Below, one piece after another: positions 38,313-46,483 of a DNA stretch of 64,000 nt; position 1 is the first letter of the stretch; each line of letters begins with the position of its first letter. A model generated the notes under the pieces. The model saw only the letters and a list, made by a program, of their open reading frames with translations. It ran no database searches and was not told the DNA's origin. Source of the DNA: Bacteroidales bacterium (lineage in GTDB: Bacteria > Bacteroidota > Bacteroidia > Bacteroidales > UBA1715); contig JADKDL010000006.1 of assembly GCA_016714605.1 (NCBI GenBank), positions 186,001-250,000 of the forward strand, in the 5' to 3' direction. Made by a program: the position numbers and the translations under genes.

Positions 38313-39143
38313 ATGTTTATCAATGACGCAATAGGTACACATCTCATAGTAAATGATTCTGTTATAGAAAGTAAATTATCTACCAATATAGACCTTTCTC
38401 AGACATCAGTATATGAGGTTATTAGAATTATAGACTCCGTTCCACTTTACCTAGAAGATCATTTAGAACGGTTATTTACATCAATATCTTTACTTGGTCT
38501 CTCTACATCTTGGCAAATATGTGAAATAACTGACAAAATATCTAATCTGCTATATGCCAATAATATAATAAATGGCAATATCAAACTTATTATTTCATTT
38601 TATCCCGATCAAGAATTATTTCTTGTGTATCAAATTAAGCATGCTTACCCTACACCCGAACTTTATAGTAATGGAATATCTACCTCAGTTTTGTTTGCAG
38701 AAAGAAAAAACCCGAATGCAAAACAATTTCAATCGGTAAGAGAACTAGCACAAAAAACTATCATACAACGCTCTGTATATGAGGTTGTATTGGTAAATGA
38801 GAAAAAAAATATTACAGAAGGAAGCAAATCAAATTTGTTTTTTATTTTAGATAATAATTTGATAACTGCCAAAGCAGAAGAAGTATTAAAAGGAATTACC
38901 CGCAAATATGTAATTGCTGCCGCTCAAAATATAGGCATGAAAATATATGAACGATCTATTTCTCTTTCTGAATTAAATAGCTTTGAAGCAGCTTTTATTT
39001 CAGGCACTTCGCCCAAAATTTTGCCAATTCAAAATATTGATCAATACAATTATCAAATAGAAAATCTAAAATTAAGATTGTTAATGAATGAATTTAACAG
39101 TTTGATTGATAATTATATAAAGAAAAAAACATTTAATTTTTAA
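38313..39143 (+). CDS. Class IV aminotransferase (branched-chain/aminodeoxychorismate lyase family)
   Basis: A 276-residue PLP enzyme of fold type IV. Family landmarks are VYEVIRIIDSVPLYLEDHLERL at the N-terminus with the conserved R-x-x-x-G/S-x-P-x-x-x-x-x-H-x-x-R layout, the catalytic Lys region KTIIQRSVYEVVLV, NITEGSKSNLFFI and the cofactor-phosphate loop region KGITRKYVI, with AAFISGTSPKILPI near the end. The subgroup (BCAT, PabC or D-amino-acid transaminase) cannot be settled from motifs. It sits 30 bases after the histidine kinase and 43 bases before a D-Ala-D-Ala ligase. That neighbour makes a D-amino-acid role conceivable but unproven. Confidence 0.8.
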   Translation: MFINDAIGTHLIVNDSVIESKLSTNIDLSQTSVYEVIRIIDSVPLYLEDHLERLFTSISLLGLSTSWQICEITDKISNLLYANNIINGNIKLIISFYPDQELFLVYQIKHAYPTPELYSNGISTSVLFAERKNPNAKQFQSVRELAQKTIIQRSVYEVVLVNEKKNITEGSKSNLFFILDNNLITAKAEEVLKGITRKYVIAAAQNIGMKIYERSISLSELNSFEAAFISGTSPKILPIQNIDQYNYQIENLKLRLLMNEFNSLIDNYIKKKTFNF

Positions 39144-39186
39144 TTTTAACACAAAATAAAATTTCAATTCAGAACACTTTAGAAAC

Positions 39187-40179
39187 ATGGCTCAAAAAAC
39201 AATAGCAATAGTAGGTGGTGGCAATTCATCAGAGGCAGAAATATCGGTAAAAAGTGCCTTCAATTTAAAAAGCATGCTTGCCGATTCAGATTTTCTTATA
39301 CACGTCGTTTTTATTCAAGAAAATGTTTGGGTTGTAAAAGATGAAACCGGAGATATTTCTATAAATAAATCTGATTTCAGCTTTGAAAAAAACGGGAAAA
39401 AAATATGTTTTGATTGCGTCTATCTCACTATTCACGGCACTCCGGGAGAAGATGGCAGACTTCAATCTTATTTTGAACTTATTGGTATTCCCTATACCTC
39501 TTGTAATGTTTTTACATCGGCTCTTACATTCAATAAATTTGCTACAAAAAGCTTCCTAAAAGAATATAACATTAAAACAGCCGATGCAATTTTAATACGT
39601 AAAAACGATACAATAGACAGCAATCAAATTACAAAAAGATTGGGCTTACCTTGTTTTGTGAAACCGAATAACGGCGGTTCTAGCTTTGGGGTGACAAAAG
39701 TAAATGCTACAGACCAAATTCAAGCGGCAGTAAGCAAAGCATTAGAAGAAGATTCTGAGGTTATTATAGAATCTTTTTTAAAAGGAATAGAACTCACCAA
39801 TGGTGCATATAAAACGGGTGCATCTATAGAAGTTTTACCTATTACCGAAATTAGATCGGAAAACGACTTCTTTGATTACGACGCAAAATACAAAGGAAAA
39901 AGTAAAGAAATTACACCGGCAGAACTCTCTGAAGAACTTACAAAAAAATGCAAAGATCTTACTAGAAATATTTATAATGCATTAGATTGCTTTGGTTTAG
40001 CAAGAGTAGATTATATACTTTCTGAAAACGAATTCTTCTTTCTGGAGATTAATACAACCCCCGGATTGAGTCCGGCAAGTATAATTCCTCAGCAAATAAG
40101 AGCTGCCGGATATAAAGAAAAAGATGTTTTTTCAAAAATAATCAATGAGGCAATAACTCAAAAAAAAGAGGTTAAATAA
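39187..40179 (+). CDS. ddl: D-alanine--D-alanine ligase
   Basis: A 330-residue ATP-grasp ligase joining two D-Ala for peptidoglycan. Motifs are IAIVGGGNSSEAEISVKSA (first D-Ala site), THGTPGEDGRLQSYFELIGIP without its leading residue as HGTPGEDG, the ATP-binding PCFVKPNNGGSSFGVTKV, and the C-terminal metal site FFFLEINTTPGLSPASI. All are intact and the length is typical. It ends a run of four closely spaced genes that starts with the 7TMR-DISM phosphatase. Bacteroidota often carry more than one Ddl, so whether this is the main copy is unknown. Confidence 0.92.
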   Translation: MAQKTIAIVGGGNSSEAEISVKSAFNLKSMLADSDFLIHVVFIQENVWVVKDETGDISINKSDFSFEKNGKKICFDCVYLTIHGTPGEDGRLQSYFELIGIPYTSCNVFTSALTFNKFATKSFLKEYNIKTADAILIRKNDTIDSNQITKRLGLPCFVKPNNGGSSFGVTKVNATDQIQAAVSKALEEDSEVIIESFLKGIELTNGAYKTGASIEVLPITEIRSENDFFDYDAKYKGKSKEITPAELSEELTKKCKDLTRNIYNALDCFGLARVDYILSENEFFFLEINTTPGLSPASIIPQQIRAAGYKEKDVFSKIINEAITQKKEVK

Positions 40180-40476
40180 TATCTATTTAGACATTATATT
40201 TTGCGAATATTTATTGAAAGCCCTCATATTCCATCAACATTTTGAAAATCGGAAATGGGTGTTTTGACAAATAAATATTAAATATTAACATAAAAAAATG
40301 TGAATTTTACTTGTTTTATAACCAGTATATTATAAATTCGCATTATATGATATTTATAGTAGTTTTACTTACTTTTAATAATCAATTATATTCGTAAAGA
40401 CAATTTAGTTTGAAAAGCAAATCAAATAAAACACATCTTGCGTTTTTTGGCATGTAATAATCTGATAAATAAGCTT
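40180..40476. other. Intergenic region before the Reg_prop gene
   Basis: About 300 bases of very AT-rich sequence. No open frame, hairpin or consensus TAnnTTTG was seen. It presumably holds the promoter of the Reg_prop/SpoIIE gene. Confidence 0.4.
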
Positions 40477-43400
40477 ATGAGAAGTTTGAACCTTTACATT
40501 TTTTTTCTTGTTTCATTCCTATTACCTTTTAGCATTGCAGCTCAAAATGATTTTGGTGTAATATCATTAAACTCAAACAAAGGGCTTTCAAACAATATAA
40601 TTACTTCCATAACTCAAGATAATCAAGGGTTTATGTGGATTGGTACTGAGCATGGGTTAAATAAGTTTAACGGCTATGAAATAACCATATATCCGCATGT
40701 ACCGGGTGTAGCTACTAGTCTTACAGGCAATAAGATAAATGAATTGATGTTAGATTCAAGAGGCGGTTTATGGGTAACAACTAACTTTAACGGAGTGAGT
40801 TTATATGACGTAAACAAAGACCAATTTAAAAATTTCCATAATTCTACCGACGATATCTCTTCTCTTTCATTGGATATGATAAACTCCATTGCAGAAGACG
40901 TAAATGAAAACGTTTGGGTAGGTACCTATTTCGGGTTAAACAGTATTGACAGTTCAAGAAAAAAAGCCAATCGCTATTTTACTGAGTTTTCACTCAACAT
41001 ATCTGATGAGATTGTTGCTTGTATGAAGAAAAATAATATTCCTGAAAACATAATTACTTTTCTAAGAAGTCATGATAAAGAGAAGTTCTCAAATATGGCC
41101 GAATTCAGAATAAAAATAATAAATCAAATAGATCAAGTAGAATACCTCAAACATGAAAAAAAATTGTTCTGTTGGGGAAGTTTAGCATTTACAGAAGAAA
41201 GTCAGAGTGACGAAAAAATAATGGCAATAGCTCCAGATTCCGAAGGTAACGTTTGGCTTGGACTTTATGAAAACGGATTAGCTTATTACAATACATCCAA
41301 CAAAACTTACCGCTATTATACAGCGCAACAAAATAAAGGAGAAAACAGCGTTAACGCCAACGACGTGAATTGCCTTTCTTTAATTTCCGGCAATCTTTTT
41401 ATAGGTGGTACTTCGGGTTGGTTAGACATTTACAATGTCTCGAAAAAAAAATTCAAACACTTCAACACAGCACCAGGCAATCTTATTTTCAAGATAAAAA
41501 AATGGAACAAAAATGATGTAATCTTACTTACCGATTTGGGTTTGTACCTATACAGTCAAGAGCACGATACTGTTTATGATCAAAAGAAATCTCTGGAGAT
41601 AATATTCGCACAAGAAAACATTCAAAAATCTAAAAACCTTTTTGGAGACAAAGTAATTACAGCTATTTTTAAAGATAATCATTCAAATATTTGGCTTGGT
41701 ACCAAAAACGGGTTATTCTGCATAGAAAAGACAAAGGACTTTAAAAATTTGACTTTTGATGAAACAGACAATACCTCAATATACAGAGGCGATGTAAGTG
41801 CTTTAGCATGCGATTCTGCAAATATTTATATTGGTTATATAAATTCTACGCTTGATATTTTTGACCAAAACAATACACTTAAAAAAAGATTTAATTATTT
41901 TCTAAACAACCCATACAATTTAGGGCAGGGCAGTATTCAAACTATAGCAAATGATAGCCAACTAGGTATTTTGTTGGGCGCATTTGGAGGTGGAGCACAG
42001 ATGTTGAAAAAAGATTTTTCAGGTTTTGAATCAATAGCTCTTGATAAAAACGATGTCAATCACCTAGGCAATCACGATGTACGCTCTATTGATACCGATT
42101 CTGAAGGAAAGGTTTGGATTGCCCTTCATGGAGGTGGTCTAAGCTGCTACAACCCAAAAACAAAAGAACTGAAACGCTTCAAAGCCGACTATGGTAATTG
42201 GAGGGAATCTCTACACGAAAATTGGCTGATTTCAGTTTTTTGCGATGCTCATGACAATGTTTGGGTTGGCTCGTACAGCGGACTGAGTGTATATAATCAA
42301 AATAAAAATACCTTTTCCAGTTACAAAGCCGGATCGAGTTCATCAACAATTACAAATAATACTATAAACTATTTTCACCAATCGCTTGATGGTAAAATAT
42401 GGATAGCCACAAATGCCGGAATTGATATGTACAATCCGAAAGATTCTACATTCAGCTATATTCAGATATTGGTTAAAGATTTTAAATTATCTGTTTTTAG
42501 TATACTTGAAGATAAACATCAAAACCTTTGGCTTGGTACCAATAAAGGCATTGTAAAATACTCGATAAATTCTGGAGAAATGAAACTTTTTCAGCACCAG
42601 AGACGGACTGCATAACAATGAGTTTTTGGCAGGAGCTGTTTGCCAAACAAAAGAAGGAAGAATGTACTTTGGTGGCAAAAACGGTATTTCATACTTTCAT
42701 CCCGACAATATTACCAATAACACTTACGAGCCCCCGGTAGTACTTACCGGACTTAAACTTTTTTACAAAAATGTAAGAATTAGCGATAGTACTCAAACCA
42801 TTTTAAAAAGTAACATAACCGTTGCCGATGAGATAGTACTCACATACAATCAGAACATTATAACCTTTGAATATGCTGCTCTGAATTTCATTCACAGCGA
42901 AATGAATGAATATAAATATACATTAGAAGGCTTTGATGAAACATGGCACGAAGTAGGAAAAACAAGAGAAGCTACATACACAAGCTTAGATCCGGGAACC
43001 TACACTTTTAAGGTTGTTGCCAGCAATAACGACGGGGTTTGGAATAAAACAGGAGCCTCAATTAAAGTTATTGTACTCCCTCCATGGTGGCAAACTTGGT
43101 GGTTTAGATCTTTGATGATATTAGTTGTTCTTGGCATCATAATAGGCTTGTCTTATTACAAAGCATATCAGCTGAAAAAACAAAATAAAGTACTTGAACA
43201 AATGGTTCAAATACGAACCGAAGAGTTAACCGTTGCCAATCAGGAGATTATATCGCAAAACGAACAAATTTCTTATCAGAGAGATACTTTAGAACGACAA
43301 AATAAAGTAATCACACAAAGTATAACCAGTGCGCAACGTATTCAGAGTGCGCTACTTCCTTCTGATGCTGAATTGCAAAGTTATTTCAACGACTTTTTTG

Positions 43401-44068
43401 TAATTTACCAACCCAGAGATATAGTAAGTGGAGATTTTTACTGGGCACACTGGGTAGGCAAATATTTCTATGTAATTGCTGCAGATTGTACCGGTCATGG
43501 CATACCGGGAGCATTTATGTCTATGCTCGGAAACGCCATGCTGAATGAAATAATTATTAAAAGAAAAATACACGATCCGGCTCAGATTCTTTTTGAATTA
43601 AATAAAAATATACAAGAAACATTCAAACAAACCCTCGACGGACCCAATCCGGTAGATGAAGGAATGGATATGACCGTTCTAGTAATAGACTCAGAGGCAA
43701 ATATTTTAAGAATAGCTTCGGCAATACAACCTTTTTACATTGGTAGAAATGGAAAAGTAGAATATGTAGAAGGAGATATGTATTCAATAGGTGAGGTATT
43801 TGCTCGGTTTAAAGCACCTGAGTTTACAACCAAAACATACCCAATAGAAAAAGGCATGTGTTTATTCTTAGGTAGCGATGGTATTGCCGATCAATTTTCG
43901 AGCGAGACAAAGAAAAAATTCACTTCAAAAAGACTCATAAAAGTACTTGAAGAAAATCTTTCACTTTCTATGCAAGGACAAGCCGGAAGCGTACACGAAG
44001 CTTATGAAAAATGGAGAAGTATAGAACCTCAATTAGATGATATACTACTTTTAGGATTGCGTTTCTAA
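40477..44068 (+). CDS. Reg_prop/Y_Y_Y sensor with SpoIIE phosphatase output (frameshifted)
   Basis: Start ATG at 40477 gives signal peptide RSLNLYIFFLVSFLLPFSIA. A two-propeller periplasmic sensor of Reg_prop repeats follows (GLSNNIITSITQDNQGFMW, then many N-x-W-x-G-T strands) to about residue 730. Next come a Y_Y_Y domain (YKYTLEGFDETWHEVGK), one membrane helix (WWFRSLMILVVLGIIIGL), a coiled coil and a SpoIIE/PP2C domain with DIVSGDFYWAH, AADCTGHGIPGAF, EGMDMTVLV, GSDGIADQF and QLDDILLLG. One T too many in the run 42587-42591 splits the gene; dropping it gives KLFSTRDGLHNNEFLAGAVC. About 1,196 residues. This is the hybrid-two-component sensor architecture with a phosphatase in place of the kinase. 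The ligand is unknown; glycans are typical for Reg_prop sensors. Confidence 0.85.
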
Positions 44069-44087
44069 TATTAAATATTTATAATCT

Positions 44088-44129
44088 AAAAATTGACGGG
44101 GTGAATCAAAGTCACCCCGTCAATTTTTT
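44088..44129. terminator. Strong bidirectional terminator
   Basis: AAATTGACGGGGTGA and TCACCCCGTCAATTT form a perfect 15-bp stem with a 7-base loop, flanked by A and T tracts on the two sides. It separates the converging SpoIIE gene (ends 44068) and luxR-type gene (ends 44141). Confidence 0.92.
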
Positions 44130-44140
44130 CTTAAGGAATT

Positions 44141-44740
44141 CTAGATAAGTGTATTCATATCAATATTGTCGGTACTTATTATTCCATTAATAATTGCATA
44201 AACCGTGAGTCCCGATATAGATTTAATTCCTAACTTCTCAGTAATATTTTTTCGGTGAGAAATTACAGTATGGATACTTATAAACAGCCTATCGGCAATC
44301 TCTTTATTTGAAAATCCGAGAGCAACTTCTCTAAGAATATCTTTCTCACGCTGACTAAGGCATGAATTATCTGTAGATGCTTGAAGAGATTTCTTTGGAA
44401 GGAATTTTTCCAACTTGGAGAATATCATTTTACTATCATCAAAAATTGATATCGTTGCATCAAATTCGGGTCGCACAAGATTATTATCGAAGAATACAAC
44501 AGCAAATAACTTACATTTAAACTGCCCTATAAATCGTTGCTGAATGAATGTATTTTCTCGCAAATAGAGTTCCGGATCGACAAACAGAAAAACCTCATCA
44601 TTTCTATTTATAATCTCTGTAGAAATATCATTGACCGAAGCAGCACAAACCGGATCGATAAAATATATTTCTTCAAATACAGCATGTAATCCTTTTCTGA
44701 AAATATCAGAAGGATGGATTATGATAAATTTTTTATCCAT
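44141..44740 (-). CDS. LuxR-family transcriptional regulator with degenerate receiver
   Basis: A 199-residue protein. The C-terminal 65 residues are a LuxR/NarL HTH: LSQREKDILREVALGFSNKE, then IADRLFISIHTVISHRKNI. The N-terminal half has receiver-like length, but the acidic pocket is poor: the usual D-D pair is replaced in FIIIHPSDIFRKGL. The candidate phospho-Asp in FLFVDPEL is uncertain. Phosphorylation control is therefore doubtful. It starts immediately after the stop of the hemerythrin-like gene (two bases between), so the two are coupled and likely function together. Confidence 0.8.
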   Translation of the reverse strand: MDKKFIIIHPSDIFRKGLHAVFEEIYFIDPVCAASVNDISTEIINRNDEVFLFVDPELYLRENTFIQQRFIGQFKCKLFAVVFFDNNLVRPEFDATISIFDDSKMIFSKLEKFLPKKSLQASTDNSCLSQREKDILREVALGFSNKEIADRLFISIHTVISHRKNITEKLGIKSISGLTVYAIINGIISTDNIDMNTLI

Positions 44741-44742
44741 AA

Positions 44743-45459
44743 TCAGAGCAGAGTTATTTCGAGTTGTCGCACTTTTGGGTATAATATTTTCTCTTCTATT
44801 CGAGCATGATTTTGTAAATCTTGGTCAAAATGAAAAAGACTGTTCACAAACGCAATACTAGCATTTAAATCATAATTAGCAGGAAGATATTTTATTATTA
44901 AATTCTTAAGGTCTAGTAACTTATCATCTATTTCGCTATGTTCATCATTAGAAATATATATTGAATAATTTACATATTTGTGCTTGAATTCATCAATAGG
45001 CATTTTACTTTGTTGCATTAATTCTAGATCTAAAACATACGGAAAAACCTTTTCCTCTTCTTCTCTAATATGAGATTTTATTTCTTGTTTATACTTAGTA
45101 TAGAAGGATCTGAGTACAGCTAAATTATCGGCAAACTCTTCAGTTTTCATTCTTTCAAGACGTTCTTCCATTTGGGGAACTAAAAAAGAAAGATAGTAGA
45201 TGTGCGTTTTTCGCAGATAATTAACAATAGAACTCAATGAAAAAGCTGAAAGTTTTTCTTGTGGAAAATATTTTTCATTATTGTATGTGTTCAGAATTTC
45301 CAAGAAAAACAAAATATCAGTACCCGATTCACCACAAACCTGCTCTACTGTTTTATCTTGAAACCCCATGTAGATACCAAAACGATTAATTACCGGCAAT
45401 AACAAATGATTTGAATAAATAACATCTGCCATTTTGGTTTCTTTGTGAAAAGTTATCAT
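44743..45459 (-). CDS. Hemerythrin-like di-iron domain protein
   Basis: A 238-residue helical protein. His/Glu clusters in the right order for a hemerythrin-type di-iron site are HIYYLSFLVPQMEERL, HIREEEEKVFPYV, NDEHSEIDDKL and HFDQDLQNHARIEEKILYP. The N-terminal part (KMADVIYSNHLLLPVINRFG, then VEQVCGESGTDILFFLEILN) resembles the ScdA/RIC N-terminal region. Relatives bind O2 or NO or repair iron-sulfur clusters. Coupling to the LuxR-type regulator suggests an O2/NO-sensing or stress-response pair; this is inference. An alternative start at the ATG of KMADV (45432) is possible. Confidence 0.78.
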   Translation of the reverse strand: MITFHKETKMADVIYSNHLLLPVINRFGIYMGFQDKTVEQVCGESGTDILFFLEILNTYNNEKYFPQEKLSAFSLSSIVNYLRKTHIYYLSFLVPQMEERLERMKTEEFADNLAVLRSFYTKYKQEIKSHIREEEEKVFPYVLDLELMQQSKMPIDEFKHKYVNYSIYISNDEHSEIDDKLLDLKNLIIKYLPANYDLNASIAFVNSLFHFDQDLQNHARIEEKILYPKVRQLEITLL

Positions 45460-45746
45460 AATTAAGCAATTTCTAAATGATACATTTTAGTTCAAATTTA
45501 GCATAAGTTCTTACAAATAGACATCCCTAATAATAATGAAAGATAAAACTCCAGTAATAGATATTTTTTTATGGGGTGATGAATATTTGAGAACAGGAAT
45601 TTTCTTTTACCGCTTTGCTTGGCTTTAAAAAGAACCAAACTCAAAAATGACAAAATTTATTTACTCTGAGATCTACTTTATTAATTGTTTCTGAGCACTA
45701 TCGTATTTTTTTGAAGGTAATTGAATGAATAGTAAAAATTGCATTG
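45460..45746. other. Intergenic region, divergent genes
   Basis: This spacer separates the hemerythrin-like gene from the DUF5678-like gene. On the minus strand TAAATTTG (45500-45493) fits a -7 box 34 bases before the hemerythrin start, without a good -33 partner. No ORF or repeat was seen in the rest. Confidence 0.45.
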
Positions 45747-45754
45747 TATATTTG
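45747..45754 (+). promoter_or_regulatory. Candidate -7 box of the DUF5678-like/retropepsin pair
   Basis: TATATTTG matches TAnnTTTG, 25 bases before the ATG at 45779. The nearest TTG upstream is 23 bases away, longer than ideal. Confidence 0.45.
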
Positions 45755-45778
45755 CTATAATCAATATCAAAATTAGAT

Positions 45779-45958
45779 ATGAATGCAATTAAAGTTTTGC
45801 CTAAAAAAGCATCTAGTCGCTATGTTGCATTGAACAACAACTATGAAGTTATTGCAGAAGGAGAAACTGCTAAATCTGTTGTTGAGAAAGCCGAATTGTT
45901 AGGAGTAGATTTTTCATTAACGTATGTTCCTATTAAGGGACAAAAATGTTTTTATTAA
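45779..45958 (+). CDS. Small DUF5678-like protein
   Basis: A 59-residue protein, MNAIKVLPKKASSRYVALNN onwards. The stretch YVALNNNYEVIAEGETAKSV and the following VEKAELLGVDFSLTYVP match the DUF5678 pattern, a short strand-helix-strand domain of unknown role. The last 13 bases overlap the start of the retropepsin-like gene in another frame, so the pair is translationally coupled. Such small proteins frequently sit directly upstream of a clan-AA aspartic protease gene. This makes a functional link plausible, possibly chaperone, substrate or inhibitor; that part is speculation. Confidence 0.7.
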   Translation: MNAIKVLPKKASSRYVALNNNYEVIAEGETAKSVVEKAELLGVDFSLTYVPIKGQKCFY

Positions 45959-46419
45959 TAGTGAGAATTTTTGAATATCCATTTTTTTCTTTCCCCAGTT
46001 CTGATATACTCCAACCATATCTTCCAATAACTATAATTAATCCTGAAACAAATGTTAAATATAGATGGGATGCGTTGATAGATACTGGAGCTGATTCATG
46101 TTTATTTAACAAAACCATTTGCGAATTAACTGATCATGAGTTTAATGGAGCTAAAGTAAAAACATTTGTTTGTCAAGGAATATCTTCAGAACCTATTATT
46201 ACATTTGTTCACACCTTTCAAATTGAGTTGAGGCATCCGGAAAATTCTGTAAAAGAACCGGTTTGGCAAAGTGAAATAATTGAAATAGAATGTGGCGATT
46301 ATGATAAATTACCCATACTTCTGGGCACAACAGATTTTCTTAAACACTTTAAAATAACTCTTGATTATCCAAATAATAAAACAATAATTGAGATAAAACA
46401 TGAAAGGGAAGATGCTTAA
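45946..46419 (+). CDS. Retropepsin-like (clan AA) aspartic protease
   Basis: A 157-residue protein. The catalytic motif of single-domain aspartic proteases appears as WDALIDTGADSCLFNKTI (D-T-G-A, about residues 48-51). The second hydrophobic-Gly element is LPILLGTTDFLKHFKITLDY, typical for the flap and ILG region of bacterial retropepsins. Such proteases act as homodimers. The N-terminus is hydrophobic-aromatic (FLLIVRIFEYPFFSF) but is not a convincing signal peptide. The start codon overlaps the end of the DUF5678-like gene. Target unknown. Confidence 0.75.
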   Translation: MFLLIVRIFEYPFFSFPSSDILQPYLPITIINPETNVKYRWDALIDTGADSCLFNKTICELTDHEFNGAKVKTFVCQGISSEPIITFVHTFQIELRHPENSVKEPVWQSEIIEIECGDYDKLPILLGTTDFLKHFKITLDYPNNKTIIEIKHEREDA

Positions 46420-46467
46420 ATTTGCACCTTCCCTCATGAAAATAGACATTCAGATGGCTCATCTGAA
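46405..46467. terminator. Two hairpins between convergent protease and MCP genes
   Basis: AGGGAAGATGC pairs with GCACCTTCCCT (46405-46434, one mismatch) and embraces the protease stop codon. TTCAGATG-GCT-CATCTGAA (46449-46467) is perfect and lies just beyond the MCP stop on the minus strand. Neither has a long T tract. Confidence 0.5.
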
Positions 46468-46483
46468 AATCACCACACACATA

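Noticed and set aside
37991..38386. 131-codon minus-strand ORF
   Set aside because: It overlaps the kinase ATPase domain and the aminotransferase start on the other strand and has no motif.
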